Assembly (NCBI GenBank): GCA_017474235.1
Contig: JAFVIB010000007.1
Location: 35,253-99,252 of the forward strand
From: Alistipes sp.
Lineage (GTDB): Bacteria > Bacteroidota > Bacteroidia > Bacteroidales > Rikenellaceae
Length of the DNA stretch: 64,000 bases
Direction of reading: 5' to 3'
Shown piece by piece: positions 28,215 to 37,220 of this stretch. Below the pieces are notes generated by a model, which did not search any database, was not told the origin of the DNA, and saw nothing but the letters and a program-made list of their open reading frames with translations. The first letter of the stretch is position 1. Each line of letters opens with the position of its first letter. A program made the position numbers and the translations under genes.

Positions 28215-30140
28215 ATGAGCAAAACATCACTTCCTGAAAACGCCTACCGCGAATTGCGCGAGGGCGAAGAGTACAAGCCGATAATGTCGGCAGATACAGT
28301 TCCAGCCGAGGCTACGCCATACTCGGTTACTGTAGGTATTGTTATGGCGATTATTTTCTCTGCTGCAGCGGCATTCCTTGGACTTAAGGTCGGACAGGTC
28401 TTTGAGGCAGCAATCCCTATCGCAATTATTGCCGTAGGACTTGGCGGACTACACAAGGGCAAGAGTATGCTGGGTCAGAATGTCATTATTCAGAGTATCG
28501 GTGCCACTTCGGGCGTAATTGTTGCCGGTGCGATATTTACCCTGCCGGCTCTCTACATCTTGGGTCTTGAAGCACACTTCTATCAGGTATTTTTATCGTC
28601 ACTGCTTGGTGGTATTCTCGGCATTGTGCTGCTTATTCCGTTCCGCAAGTACTTTGTAAAGCAGATGCACGGCAAGTATCCGTTCCCTGAGGCTACTGCG
28701 ACAACCGAGGTGCTTGTTTCGGGCGAGAAGGGCGGTAAGCAGACTATTGTTCTTGCACTTGCAGGTCTTATCGGAGGTGTTTACGACTTCGCTGTATCTA
28801 CCTTCGGTGCGTGGGCAGAGACAATCTCGACAAAGATGACCGCATGGGGCGCAGATATTGCAGATAAGTTCAAGGTTGAGCTCTCTCTCAATACAGGTGC
28901 GACACTGCTCGGTCTGGGCTATATTATCGGTCTTAAGTATGCCGTGATTATCACAGCCGGTAGCTGCCTTGTATGGTTTGTGCTTGTACCACTTGTAGGT
29001 TACGCATCTGCGGAGGCTGCGACTATGAGTGCAAACGACCTCTTTGTTGCCTATGGTCGCCCTATCGGCATTGGCGGTATCGCTATGGCAGGTCTTATCG
29101 GCATTATCCGTCAGGCTGGCATTATCAAGGATGCAGCAATGCTTGCAGTAAATGAGCTGGGCGGAAAGAAGAGCAGTCAGGCGGCTGTGCGTACAGAGCG
29201 TGATATTACAATGAAGACAATCCTTACAATCATCATCGCAACACTCGTTGCCACACTCGTATTCTTCCAGTTTGGCGTTCTTGGTAATTGGTTGCAGACT
29301 ATTGTTGCGCTGCTGATTGTATTTGTTATCGCCTTCCTCTTTACTACCGTTGCTGCAAACGCTATTGCTATTGTTGGTAGCAACCCTGTTTCGGGTATGA
29401 CACTGATGACTCTTATCCTCAGTTCGCTCGTTCTTGTATCTATCGGTCTTAACGGCACTATGGGTATGACTGCGGCACTGATTATCGGTGGCGTTGTCTG
29501 CACAGCACTCTCTATGGCAGGTGGCTTTATTACCGACTTAAAGATTGGCTACTGGCTCGGCACAACACCGGCAGTGCAGGAGAAGTGGAAGTTCCTCGGA
29601 ACAATCGTCTCAGCAGCTACTGTTGCCGGCGTTATGATTATCCTTAATAAGACCTACGGCTTTGTTGGCGAGAATGCCCTCGCTGCACCGCAGGCAAATG
29701 CTATGGCAGCCGTTATCCGTCCTCTTATGGAGGGTGGTCAGACACCGTGGGTGCTCTATTTTGCAGGTGCTGTGCTTGCACTCGTTCTCACTTGGATTGG
29801 CGTACCTGCACTTGCATTCTCGCTGGGTATGTTTATCCCTATGTCACTCAATGCTCCACTGGTTGTAGGTGGTCTTATCGCTTGGTTTGTCTCTAACCGT
29901 TCTAAGGATGAGGCACTCAATAAGGCTCGTTTCGACCGTGGTACACTTATCGCATCAGGCTTTATCGCCGGTGGTGCGCTGATGGGCGTTGTCTCGGCAA
30001 TTCTTAAATTTGCAGGCGTAGATCTGTTTGCCGCAGATTGGGCTGCATCATCATCTGCCGAGTGGACTGCACTTGTGATGTATATACTTATTATGATATA
30101 CTTTACCGTTCATACACTCAAAGCTAAAAAGGAGGAGTAA
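28215..30140 (+). CDS. OPT-family oligopeptide transporter
   Basis: Inner-membrane symporter of 641 residues with about 15 hydrophobic segments. Family hallmarks are visible: an N-terminal ELTxRA-like entry replaced by ENAYRELREGEEYKPI, the first helices with FLGLKVGQVFEAAIPI, the charged GKYPFPEATATTEVL motif around 155-170, and the late helices with GVPALAFSLGMFIPM. OPT proteins carry short peptides, or in some groups metal chelates. It lies between the GH13 gene and pepT with gaps of 2 bases each side; pepT next door supports a peptide substrate (inference). Confidence 0.92.
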   Translation: MSKTSLPENAYRELREGEEYKPIMSADTVPAEATPYSVTVGIVMAIIFSAAAAFLGLKVGQVFEAAIPIAIIAVGLGGLHKGKSMLGQNVIIQSIGATSGVIVAGAIFTLPALYILGLEAHFYQVFLSSLLGGILGIVLLIPFRKYFVKQMHGKYPFPEATATTEVLVSGEKGGKQTIVLALAGLIGGVYDFAVSTFGAWAETISTKMTAWGADIADKFKVELSLNTGATLLGLGYIIGLKYAVIITAGSCLVWFVLVPLVGYASAEAATMSANDLFVAYGRPIGIGGIAMAGLIGIIRQAGIIKDAAMLAVNELGGKKSSQAAVRTERDITMKTILTIIIATLVATLVFFQFGVLGNWLQTIVALLIVFVIAFLFTTVAANAIAIVGSNPVSGMTLMTLILSSLVLVSIGLNGTMGMTAALIIGGVVCTALSMAGGFITDLKIGYWLGTTPAVQEKWKFLGTIVSAATVAGVMIILNKTYGFVGENALAAPQANAMAAVIRPLMEGGQTPWVLYFAGAVLALVLTWIGVPALAFSLGMFIPMSLNAPLVVGGLIAWFVSNRSKDEALNKARFDRGTLIASGFIAGGALMGVVSAILKFAGVDLFAADWAASSSAEWTALVMYILIMIYFTVHTLKAKKEE

Positions 30141-30142
30141 TT

Positions 30143-31360
30143 ATGGAACTAAAAGAGAGATTTTTGAAATATGTTGCTATCAACACTCGCAGTGACGAGA
30201 ATAGCGACACTTTCCCATCAACAGCCGCAGAGTGGGATCTGCTCAACCTACTTGTAGAGGAGATGAAGCTACTCGGCTTGGAGGATGTTACAATTGACAA
30301 GTATGGCTATGCTATGGGTACCATTCCTGCCACAAAGGGCAAGGAGGGTGCGCCTGTAATAGGTTTTCTTGCCCATGTAGATACATCTCCCGATATGAGT
30401 GGCGAGAATGTCCGCCCACGCATTATCGAGAGCTACGACGGCGAAGATATTGTTCTCAACAACACCCTTACAATGAAGGTTGCGGAGTTCCCTGAGCTGC
30501 AAAAGTTTATCGGTCACACCCTTATCCACACCGACGGCACAACACTGCTCGGTGCAGACGACAAGGCGGGCGTGGCAGAGATTATGACAGCAGCTGAGTA
30601 TCTTATGGCGCATCCTGAGATTGAGCACGGCAAGATTAGAATCGGTTTTACACCCGATGAGGAGATTGGTCGCGGTGTAGATTTCTTCGATGTCAAGGCT
30701 TTCGGTGCCGACTTTGCATATACTATGGATGGCGGCTACGAGGGCGAGTTGGAGTATGAGAACTTCAATGCTGCCGGCGCAAAAATCACTATTCAGGGTA
30801 GAAATGTTCACCCGGGATATGCAAAGAATAAGATGATTAACGCTATCGAGGTGGCTTGTGAGCTTAACAGCCTTATTCCGGCAGTCGAGCGTCCGCAGTT
30901 TACCGAGGGTTATGAGGGCTTCTACCACTGCGTAGGCTTTAATGGTACTGTTGAGAATGCAACTATCTCATATATCATCCGCGACCACGATGCAGACCTG
31001 TTCGAGAAGAAGAAGGTTTGGATGCACAATATTGTCGGTATGCTGAACAACAAGTATGGCGAGGGTGTACTGACCCTTACGCTTAAAGACCAATACTACA
31101 ATATGCGCAAGATGGTCGAGCCACATCCACAGGTTATCGAAAATGCCCTTGCAGCGATGCGAGAGGCTGATGTAGAGCCTATTGTTCGACCTATTCGCGG
31201 TGGTACAGATGGTGCAAGACTATCATTTATGGGTCTGCCTTGTCCGAATATCTTTGCCGGCGGTATGAACTTCCACGGTAAGTTTGAATACTGCTCGCTC
31301 AACTCTATGGAGAAGGCTGTAAAAGTTATTATAAACATTGCTAAAAAATGGGCAGAATAA
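30143..31360 (+). CDS. pepT: Peptidase T (aminotripeptidase)
   Basis: Cytoplasmic zinc aminotripeptidase of the M20 family. The 405 residues include GFLAHVDTSPDMSG (His78, Asp80), HTDGTTLLGADDKAG (bridging Asp near 140), FTPDEEIGRG (catalytic Glu173, metal Glu174), YTMDGG and the lid domain about 210-320. The length matches PepT. It follows the OPT transporter by two bases, which suggests uptake and cleavage of tripeptides as one unit. Its last 13 bases overlap the start of nadE. Confidence 0.96.
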   Translation: MELKERFLKYVAINTRSDENSDTFPSTAAEWDLLNLLVEEMKLLGLEDVTIDKYGYAMGTIPATKGKEGAPVIGFLAHVDTSPDMSGENVRPRIIESYDGEDIVLNNTLTMKVAEFPELQKFIGHTLIHTDGTTLLGADDKAGVAEIMTAAEYLMAHPEIEHGKIRIGFTPDEEIGRGVDFFDVKAFGADFAYTMDGGYEGELEYENFNAAGAKITIQGRNVHPGYAKNKMINAIEVACELNSLIPAVERPQFTEGYEGFYHCVGFNGTVENATISYIIRDHDADLFEKKKVWMHNIVGMLNNKYGEGVLTLTLKDQYYNMRKMVEPHPQVIENALAAMREADVEPIVRPIRGGTDGARLSFMGLPCPNIFAGGMNFHGKFEYCSLNSMEKAVKVIINIAKKWAE

Positions 31361-33213
31361 GAGGTGGTTTTTTGAAAGTTGCCGCTGCTGTACCCGTTGT
31401 AAAGGTGGCACACTGCGCTGCAAATGCTGAGGCTATATCTTCTCTTATAACCTCGGCAGCAGAGCGAGGCGTGAGCGTTGTTGCCTTTCCGGAGCTATCT
31501 ATTACAGGAGCTACTTGTGGCGATTTGTTTCGCCAAGGGCAACTTCTTGATGCAGCCGAGGCTGCATTGGAGAGCCTTTTGACACACTTTGAGCCTATTG
31601 TATCGGTGGTAGGTATGCCTATCAGGTATAACTCTCATCTTTACGATTGTGCAGTAGTGATTTCAGAGGGGGTTATCTATGGTGTTGTGCCAAAGAGTTA
31701 CTCATCTAACCCGATATTTACTGCGGGCAGAGGTACAGAGAACAGATATATCAACCTCTGTGACCAGATGGTGCCTTTCGGCAGCGACCTTATCTTTACT
31801 CTTGACGGAGTGAAGTTTGGAGTTGAGATTGGCGAAGATGCTATGCAGATTATCACTCCATCATCAGAACTCGCGTCGGCGGGCGCAGCCATAACCCTCA
31901 CTCTCGACGCTATGCCTGAGTGCAGCGGCAGTTATACAGAGGTAGAGGAGCGCATCAGCAGCCACTCAAGGAGTATTGTGGGTGGTCATATATACTGCTC
32001 GGCGGGTTGTGGCGAGTCTTCGACAGACCTTGTATTTGCCGGCAATGCAATTATCGCGCAGCAGGGCGAGGTGCTCGCAGTGAGAGAGCGTTTCAGCCGC
32101 ACACCAGCCCTTACCGTTGCCGAGATAGATGTCGAGCAGATAGAGGCTGCAAGGTTAAAGGCAAACAGTACTACTCTCTGCGACTGCTACCGAGTGTTGG
32201 AACTTCCGACTGCTATTGTAGATAGCCAGATAGAGCGAAGTGTCGATGCCGCGCCATTTATCCCGAAAGATTTGGATAACGGTTGTCGAGAGATTATACA
32301 GATGCAGGCATCTGCCCTTGCAGCACGCCTTGAGCATACCCACTGCCGAAGTGCCGTTATCGGCATTTCGGGCGGTTTGGACTCTACCCTTGCACTTCTT
32401 GTTACTGTTGAGACCTTTGATATGCTCGGACTCGACCGCAAAGGTATCGTGGGCGTTACAATGCCGGGCTTCGGCACTACCGGCAGAACATACAACAACG
32501 CCATAACACTGATTAACCAACTCGGCATTACCCTTCGAGAGATATCTATATGCGCTGCATGCGAGCAACACTTTAAGGATATCGGGCTATCGGCATCCGA
32601 CCGCAGTGCGGCATACGAAAACGCGCAGGCACGCGAGCGCACACAGATACTGATGGATATTGCCAACGCCGTGGGTGGTATGGTTATCGGCACGGGCGAT
32701 TTGAGCGAGAGCGCACTCGGCTGGGCAACATACAATGGTGACCATATGTCGATGTACAATGTAAACTGCTCTGTGCCAAAGACTTTGGTGCGCAAACTTA
32801 CAGAGTGGTTTGCAGCACATCAGACAAATAGCGAGGTTGCCGCAGCACTTAAGGATATTGTCGATACACCTGTCAGCCCTGAGCTGCTACCGGCAGATGA
32901 AAATGGCGATATAGCTCAAAAGACCGAGAATATTGTCGGTCCTTATGAGTTGCACGACTTCTTTATCTACCACTTTGTTGTCAATGGCTTTACTCCAAAT
33001 AAGATTCTGCTGCTTGCAGACATCGCCTTTAAGGGTAGCTATACAGAGGATGAAATTACCCATTGGCTCAAGGTGTTCCTCAGACGCTTCTTCAGCCAGC
33101 AGTATAAACGCTCGGCAGTTCCTGATGGACCAAAAGTTACGGCAGTGTCACTCTCCCCTCGCGGTAGCTGGGCGATGCCGTCAGATGCCCACGCTTCGGA
33201 GTGGTTAGATTAG
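31348..33213 (+). CDS. nadE: NAD+ synthase with degenerate glutaminase domain
   Basis: Final step of NAD synthesis: amidation of nicotinic acid adenine dinucleotide with ATP. The 621 residues join an N-terminal nitrilase-like glutaminase (about 8-270) to a C-terminal synthetase with the ATP loop GISGGLDSTLALL (about 337-349) and GTGDLSESALGW. In the glutaminase the expected E-K-C triad is incomplete: Glu49 (FPELSITG) and Lys116 (VVPKSY) are there, but the nucleophile in the usual EICED is Gly162 (EIGED, codon GGC at 31831). The YEKRWF-like segment after the Lys is also missing. The synthetase half looks intact, so ammonia-dependent activity is expected. Start ATG lies inside pepT; a bidirectional terminator follows. 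Confidence 0.93.
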   Translation: MGRIRGGFLKVAAAVPVVKVAHCAANAEAISSLITSAAERGVSVVAFPELSITGATCGDLFRQGQLLDAAEAALESLLTHFEPIVSVVGMPIRYNSHLYDCAVVISEGVIYGVVPKSYSSNPIFTAGRGTENRYINLCDQMVPFGSDLIFTLDGVKFGVEIGEDAMQIITPSSELASAGAAITLTLDAMPECSGSYTEVEERISSHSRSIVGGHIYCSAGCGESSTDLVFAGNAIIAQQGEVLAVRERFSRTPALTVAEIDVEQIEAARLKANSTTLCDCYRVLELPTAIVDSQIERSVDAAPFIPKDLDNGCREIIQMQASALAARLEHTHCRSAVIGISGGLDSTLALLVTVETFDMLGLDRKGIVGVTMPGFGTTGRTYNNAITLINQLGITLREISICAACEQHFKDIGLSASDRSAAYENAQARERTQILMDIANAVGGMVIGTGDLSESALGWATYNGDHMSMYNVNCSVPKTLVRKLTEWFAAHQTNSEVAAALKDIVDTPVSPELLPADENGDIAQKTENIVGPYELHDFFIYHFVVNGFTPNKILLLADIAFKGSYTEDEITHWLKVFLRRFFSQQYKRSAVPDGPKVTAVSLSPRGSWAMPSDAHASEWLD

Positions 33214-33229
33214 TCAACAGGAATAAGTG

Positions 33230-33257
33230 AAAAAGACCGCTGTTTGCGGTCTTTTTT
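33230..33257. terminator. Bidirectional terminator between nadE and the DUF3575 gene
   Basis: AAAAAGACCGC pairs with GCGGTCTTTTT around a 4-5 base loop and serves both convergent genes: it starts 17 bases after the nadE stop and reaches the stop of the minus-strand gene. Confidence 0.9.
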
Positions 33258-33880
33258 TACTTGTGCCTATTTGGATTGAATATCCTGTAACCAATAGATA
33301 TACCGGCTTTGAATGGCATAACCTCGCTTGAACCGTTGAATGGGTCGGGTTTCTCGTAGTCTTCGTGACCTTGTGGCGACATCACGATTGTACCATCAGG
33401 CTGATAACCGTTATACCACGAGCGGAGGTAACCAACACCTACAAAGGCATCGACAGTCCATCGCTCGGCAAAGTGGTGCTGATAGCCGGCGCACAATCCG
33501 ACAATAAGACCAAAACCCTTACCGTAGTTTACATTAAAACCGAGTAACTTACCACCTTTAAAGAGGTATGGCTTATTAATATCAAAACCCATACCGCCGG
33601 CATTAAAGGCTGCATAAAAGCCCTCGGTAGCCCTCTTTATATAATAACGGTATTCGCCATTGAACATTCCGAAGAACAGGTGGCGACCCTTGACACTGCG
33701 CCACGGCGAGAATGTAGCATCAATAGAGAATGACGAGTGTGGAGCTATGGCAGCCTCAACAGATGGATTTGCCACACCCACAACGGCATATAGTGCATTA
33801 ATCTTTGCATAGACCTGAGCTGTTGCCGACTGAAATGACAGTGCAACCAAGGCAACAAGTATAAATAACGACTTTTTCAT
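33257..33880 (-). CDS. DUF3575 outer-membrane barrel protein
   Basis: Exported protein of 207 residues, signal peptide ending at QSATAQ. The body shows alternating beta strands of a small eight-stranded barrel: KINALYAVVGVANPSVEAAI, then HSSFSIDATFSPW and FFGMFNGEYRYYI, the usual order of DUF3575, and an ending GISIGYRIFNP. No enzymatic motif is visible. The family is thought to be outer-membrane and is often linked to fimbria or surface-layer loci, but no such genes lie here. The -7 box TAACTTTG (33892-33885) ends just 4 bases before the ATG. Confidence 0.8.
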   Translation of the reverse strand: MKKSLFILVALVALSFQSATAQVYAKINALYAVVGVANPSVEAAIAPHSSFSIDATFSPWRSVKGRHLFFGMFNGEYRYYIKRATEGFYAAFNAGGMGFDINKPYLFKGGKLLGFNVNYGKGFGLIVGLCAGYQHHFAERWTVDAFVGVGYLRSWYNGYQPDGTIVMSPQGHEDYEKPDPFNGSSEVMPFKAGISIGYRIFNPNRHK

Positions 33881-33884
33881 GCCG

Positions 33885-33892
33885 CAAAGTTA
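33885..33892 (-). promoter_or_regulatory. -7 box 4 nt before the DUF3575 start
   Basis: TAACTTTG on the minus strand is separated from ATG (33880-33878) by CGGC only. With transcription normally starting a few bases after this box, the mRNA would have almost no leader. Confidence 0.5.
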
Positions 33893-33985
33893 ATCATATT
33901 TGGCAAGTTTGGTCACACATTTTACATTTTTTGCAGTCGATGGCTCAATATTTGTCTTGCAGAGGAAGAAAAATAAGATGAAGTT

Positions 33986-34240
33986 ATGTTGTGGTCTTTT
34001 ATTATCGGACTGTTTGCCGGTTGGTTGGCAAATATGGTTATCAAGGGTGACGGCTATGGTCTTATAGCCAATCTTATCATAGGTCTTATAGGTTCGCTGC
34101 TGGGCGGATGGTTAGTACAACTATTCAGCTATGGAGATGTAAGCCTGATGGGAATACTTATCGCATCTATTGTCGGTGCAGTGCTGTTGTTATGCATTGT
34201 TGCAATAATCACCAAGCGTCGCAGAAACAAAAATCGCTAA
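33986..34240 (+). CDS. GlsB/YeaQ/YmgE-family small membrane protein
   Basis: An 84-residue inner-membrane protein with three hydrophobic helices (about 3-18, 26-48, 55-76), glycine-rich turns (GLFAGWLANMV, GLIGSLLGGWLV) and a basic C-terminal tail KRRRNKNR. This is the pattern of the transglycosylase-associated (GlsB/YeaQ/YmgE) stress-response family, whose biochemical function is unknown. It stands alone between the DUF3575 gene and rpmE2. Confidence 0.85.
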   Translation: MLWSFIIGLFAGWLANMVIKGDGYGLIANLIIGLIGSLLGGWLVQLFSYGDVSLMGILIASIVGAVLLLCIVAIITKRRRNKNR

Positions 34241-34255
34241 TTTTTAACGGAAATG

Positions 34256-34286
34256 TTTGTTATTTGAGAAAGTTTTACTACTTTTG
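34256..34286 (+). promoter_or_regulatory. Promoter of rpmE2
   Basis: TTTG (34256-34259), 19 bases, TACTTTTG (34279-34286): a full match to the Bacteroidetes -33/-7 pattern, giving a leader of about 30 bases before ATG 34325. Confidence 0.75.
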
Positions 34287-34324
34287 CACCCGCATTAAGT
34301 ACTTAATTAAAAACACAAAGAAAG

Positions 34325-34588
34325 ATGAAAAAGGGAATTCATCCGGAAAATTATCGTTTAGTGGCGTTTAAGGATATGTCTAACGACCACGTGTTTTTGT
34401 GCAGGTCCGCCGTTTCGACAAAAGAGACCATCGAGGTGAACGGCGAAACCTATCCCGTGTATAAGATGGAAATCTCCAACACATCTCACCCATTCTACAC
34501 AGGTAAGATTAAGTTGGTTGATACCGCTGGTCGCGTCGATAAGTTTATGAGCCGTTACGCAAAGCGCTACGATAAGAAGAACAAGTAA
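34325..34588 (+). CDS. rpmE2: 50S ribosomal protein L31 type B
   Basis: Ribosomal large-subunit protein of 87 residues. The start MKKGIHPENYRLVAFKDMS and the end SHPFYTGKIKLVDTAGRV plus a basic tail are typical of type B L31. It lacks the CxxC zinc ribbon of type A (only one Cys, in LCRS), so it is the zinc-independent form. It is monocistronic, between its own promoter and a strong terminator. Confidence 0.97.
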   Translation: MKKGIHPENYRLVAFKDMSNDHVFLCRSAVSTKETIEVNGETYPVYKMEISNTSHPFYTGKIKLVDTAGRVDKFMSRYAKRYDKKNK

Positions 34589-34610
34589 GATTACTGTTCT
34601 CGGAAAAGAT

Positions 34611-34642
34611 AAGGCTACCTATTGGGTAGCCTTACTTTTTTT
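34611..34642 (+). terminator. Intrinsic terminator after rpmE2
   Basis: AAGGCTACC pairs with GGTAGCCTT around a 5-base loop and is followed by ACTTTTTTT. Confidence 0.9.
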
Positions 34643-34653
34643 GGTAATGTTGC

Positions 34654-35736
34654 TTAATAGAAAGTCAGGTCGCATATAATTCTCTGCATCTGAGGGTATT
34701 GACTCTCCATACTCTGAAGCAGGCGATACTGCGCGCGGGTGCGGACAAGGTTATGGTCAGGATATGCGACTTTATAGTACTTATCGCCGTCGATATAGTC
34801 CATCAGAAAGCGTAGCACCTGCTCGAAGGTAATATATATACCGGAGAAGGCAAGCCACTCCAACTCGCTCTGCGTAAGGGTATCTTTACGCTCGGAGAGG
34901 TAGCCCTCGGCATAGGCGCGGAACATATCTATATTCATACTTACGCGGTCCAAATCCTTATCATCCTCAGCACCGGTATTTGTATATGAGCGAATAGCAT
35001 CTCCGAAATCATTGAGCGATGTAGAGCTCATAACAGTATCAAGGTCGATAGCGCAAAGCACCTCGTTTGTCTGACTATCGAAGAGGATATTGCTGATTTT
35101 GGTATCATTATGCGTTACGCGCGTAGGGATTATCCCATTCTCGACAAGGCTCCAAAATGTCAGCATCTTCTCACGGCGCGACTCTATCCAGCCAATCTCC
35201 TTCGCAAGTTCCGCCACTCTGCCGCCACAATCTGCTGCCACTGCTGCATCCCACTGCTCAAAGCGATAGCGGATATTATGAAAACCCTTGATTGTCTCGT
35301 GTAACGGTGTGGTAAAGTCTGCCAACAGGGTCTGAAAACGACCGATACCTGCGCCGCCTTGACGGGCAAGCTCAAGGCTATCTGCTCGGTCATAACACTG
35401 CGACCCTTCGATATATAGGCAGGCAGCCCAGAAGTTACCCTCCACCTCGGCATAGAGTTTGCCATCGCGAGCCGGAATGACCGTAAGTGTCTGACGCATA
35501 GGCTCCGCGACCTTACCTTTTATATGCGATGTTACCGCCGCGATATTCTCCATCATTCGCGGAACATCAGGAAAGACATAGTGATTTTTGCGCTGCAAAA
35601 TGTAGGTCGGCGCACTACCTGCGGTATGGACAATATAGGTGTCGTTTATAAAGCCCTCGCCGAGCTGACTTACGGACTCAACCTCGCCCTCAAAGGCAAA
35701 CAGAGCCGCAATCTCCATCAATTTTTCTCTATTCAT
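34654..35736 (-). CDS. NahK-like sugar kinase (aminoglycoside phosphotransferase fold)
   Basis: Cytoplasmic kinase of about 360 residues. Start taken as ATG 35736 (MNREKLMEI); a TTG nine bases upstream is in frame. The kinase core is clear: VTHNDTKISNILFD (catalytic loop) and AIDLDTVM (the DFG-equivalent metal site), preceded by a nucleotide lobe with GEGFINDTYIV and YILQRKN. The overall run, including NDFGDAIRS, DRVSMNIDMFRAYAEGY and YPDHNLVRTRAQ, closely resembles N-acetylhexosamine 1-kinase (NahK) as I remember it. It would phosphorylate GlcNAc or GalNAc at C1 in glycan salvage. No lacto-N-biose phosphorylase is nearby. It overlaps the end of the CBM9-like gene by eight bases. Confidence 0.8.
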   Translation of the reverse strand: MNREKLMEIAALFAFEGEVESVSQLGEGFINDTYIVHTAGSAPTYILQRKNHYVFPDVPRMMENIAAVTSHIKGKVAEPMRQTLTVIPARDGKLYAEVEGNFWAACLYIEGSQCYDRADSLELARQGGAGIGRFQTLLADFTTPLHETIKGFHNIRYRFEQWDAAVAADCGGRVAELAKEIGWIESRREKMLTFWSLVENGIIPTRVTHNDTKISNILFDSQTNEVLCAIDLDTVMSSTSLNDFGDAIRSYTNTGAEDDKDLDRVSMNIDMFRAYAEGYLSERKDTLTQSELEWLAFSGIYITFEQVLRFLMDYIDGDKYYKVAYPDHNLVRTRAQYRLLQSMESQYPQMQRIICDLTFY

Positions 35737-36379
35737 ACTCTTCAAATATCAGCGTTCCGAAAAACTCGGGACAGTGGAAGTTTGGTTTATCAAGTGCTAT
35801 TGGTGACCAGCTCATAAAGTGTGGTGCTGCAAGTTTATCTCCGCACTTATAGAGGTTGGCATTAAGTGACTTGGGTGCGCTATTAAGCCCTATAAGGGTA
35901 AAGGGTATAACCTCAGCTACCCACCACTTGCAAGGTTGCTTAATATCTATCACTTCGTGTTCAAACGAGCCATATCGCTTTACAGAGCCTAACTGCTCAC
36001 TATCAAAATGGGTAGCACAGTTGCGTGACAATCTAAAGGCTGCAAGCAGGGTCTTCGCTGCATTCATCTCAAAGTTATAGTACCCCTCGCCCACAGGATT
36101 AGCCACAAAAAACTCCACACAGCTATCCTCCCATACCGCACCGTTATCACTCATCTCGACAGCCTTCGTATGGCTCTCTGCCACATCAAACATCACAGCC
36201 AAAGAGTGATTACTATACCCTATTCGGGCAGTCACTGTCGGGGCATACGGATACTCTGCTGCCCAATTATGGCTATCAACTGCAACAGCAGCACCGCACT
36301 CCGCCAAAGTCTCTCTCAACTGCTCCGCAGGCATCGTATCGAGCAACGGAATATATGGAACAACAACTCTCTTTTTCAT
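35729..36379 (-). CDS. CBM9-like domain protein
   Basis: A 216-residue protein beginning at ATG 36379 (MKKRVVVPYIP), one base after the ung stop; the in-frame TTG further up is less likely. It has the family-9-like carbohydrate-binding (DOMON-type) fold: NWAAEYPYAPTVTARIGYS, then VWEDSCVEFFVANP and YYNFEMNAAKTLLAAFR, the conserved acidic strand pattern, and WWAEVIPFTLIG-like strands. No signal peptide is visible, so it may be cytoplasmic, where such proteins have no settled role. It is translationally coupled to ung upstream and to the NahK-like kinase downstream; a role with sugars fits the kinase. Confidence 0.75.
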   Translation of the reverse strand: MKKRVVVPYIPLLDTMPAEQLRETLAECGAAVAVDSHNWAAEYPYAPTVTARIGYSNHSLAVMFDVAESHTKAVEMSDNGAVWEDSCVEFFVANPVGEGYYNFEMNAAKTLLAAFRLSRNCATHFDSEQLGSVKRYGSFEHEVIDIKQPCKWWVAEVIPFTLIGLNSAPKSLNANLYKCGDKLAAPHFMSWSPIALDKPNFHCPEFFGTLIFEEYE

Positions 36380-36380
36380 A

Positions 36381-37043
36381 CTACCACACAATTTCGCTCT
36401 TGCCGATACCCCTTAGATATTCATTGGCTTTCGAGAAGTGACGACAACCAAAGAAACCTCTGTATGAAGATAGCGGAGAGGGGTGTACACTCTTGAGTAT
36501 CAGATTTTTATTCGGGTCGGCAATAGCACCTTTACGCTGAGCATAGCTACCCCATAACATATATACAACACCACTCTTGCGCTCGGCAATAGCCCTTACA
36601 ACAGCATCTGTAAACTGCTCCCAGCCTCTGCCGGCGTGAGATGCAGCCTGATGAGCGCGAACAGTAAGCACAGCATTGAGCATCAACACACCCTGCTCTG
36701 CCCAACGGTCAAGCTCTCCGCTCTGCGGAATAGGGGCTCCCGTATCCGAATTGACCTCCTTAAATATATTCTGCAACGACGGCGGAAATGGCACCCCCTC
36801 GCCAACCGAAAAGCAGAGACCATTTGCCTGACCCTCACCGTGATAGGGGTCTTGACCGATAATTACCACCTTCAGCTTGTCAAAGGGGCATTTATCGAAG
36901 GCTCTAAAGATATTCTTACCCTTCGGAAAGACCGTTGCTGCGGCATACTCTGCACGCACAAACTCTGTCAAAGCTGCAAAATATGGTTTTTCAAACTCCT
37001 CGGCAAGAATTGCTTTCCAATCCTCTGCAATACGCACATCCAT
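36381..37043 (-). CDS. ung: Uracil-DNA glycosylase
   Basis: Removes uracil from DNA as the first step of base-excision repair. The 220 residues contain the family-1 signature VVIIGQDPYHGEGQANG with catalytic Asp65, the Pro-rich loop PFPPSL, and the C-terminal HPSPLSSYRG loop with its His. Length is typical. It leads a three-gene run with the CBM9-like and NahK-like genes. A minus-strand -7 box, TAATTTTG at 37075-37068, lies 24 bases before its ATG. Confidence 0.97.
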   Translation of the reverse strand: MDVRIAEDWKAILAEEFEKPYFAALTEFVRAEYAAATVFPKGKNIFRAFDKCPFDKLKVVIIGQDPYHGEGQANGLCFSVGEGVPFPPSLQNIFKEVNSDTGAPIPQSGELDRWAEQGVLMLNAVLTVRAHQAASHAGRGWEQFTDAVVRAIAERKSGVVYMLWGSYAQRKGAIADPNKNLILKSVHPSPLSSYRGFFGCRHFSKANEYLRGIGKSEIVW

Positions 37044-37067
37044 AATCGTAAAACTATTTTGTCCTTA

Positions 37068-37075
37068 CAAAATTA
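37068..37075 (-). promoter_or_regulatory. -7 box for ung
   Basis: TAATTTTG on the minus strand matches TAnnTTTG; no good -33 TTTG was found. Confidence 0.45.
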
Positions 37076-37147
37076 AGAAGAATACCTTAACTTCCTACTA
37101 TTTTGACCAATTTTATTACATCTGACCTATAATAGCTGTTTATATTC

Positions 37148-37178
37148 TTGCTTTTTCCAATAGTTTATGCTATATTTG
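37148..37178 (+). promoter_or_regulatory. Distal promoter of the caspase locus
   Basis: TTG (37148-37150), 20 bases, TATATTTG (37171-37178). The start of transcription would fall about 100 bases before ATG 37288, so the palindrome at 37221-37240 would lie within the leader. Confidence 0.5.
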
Positions 37179-37220
37179 CAACTAAATATACCATTCATAA
37201 GACACATTTAGCTCAGGACT

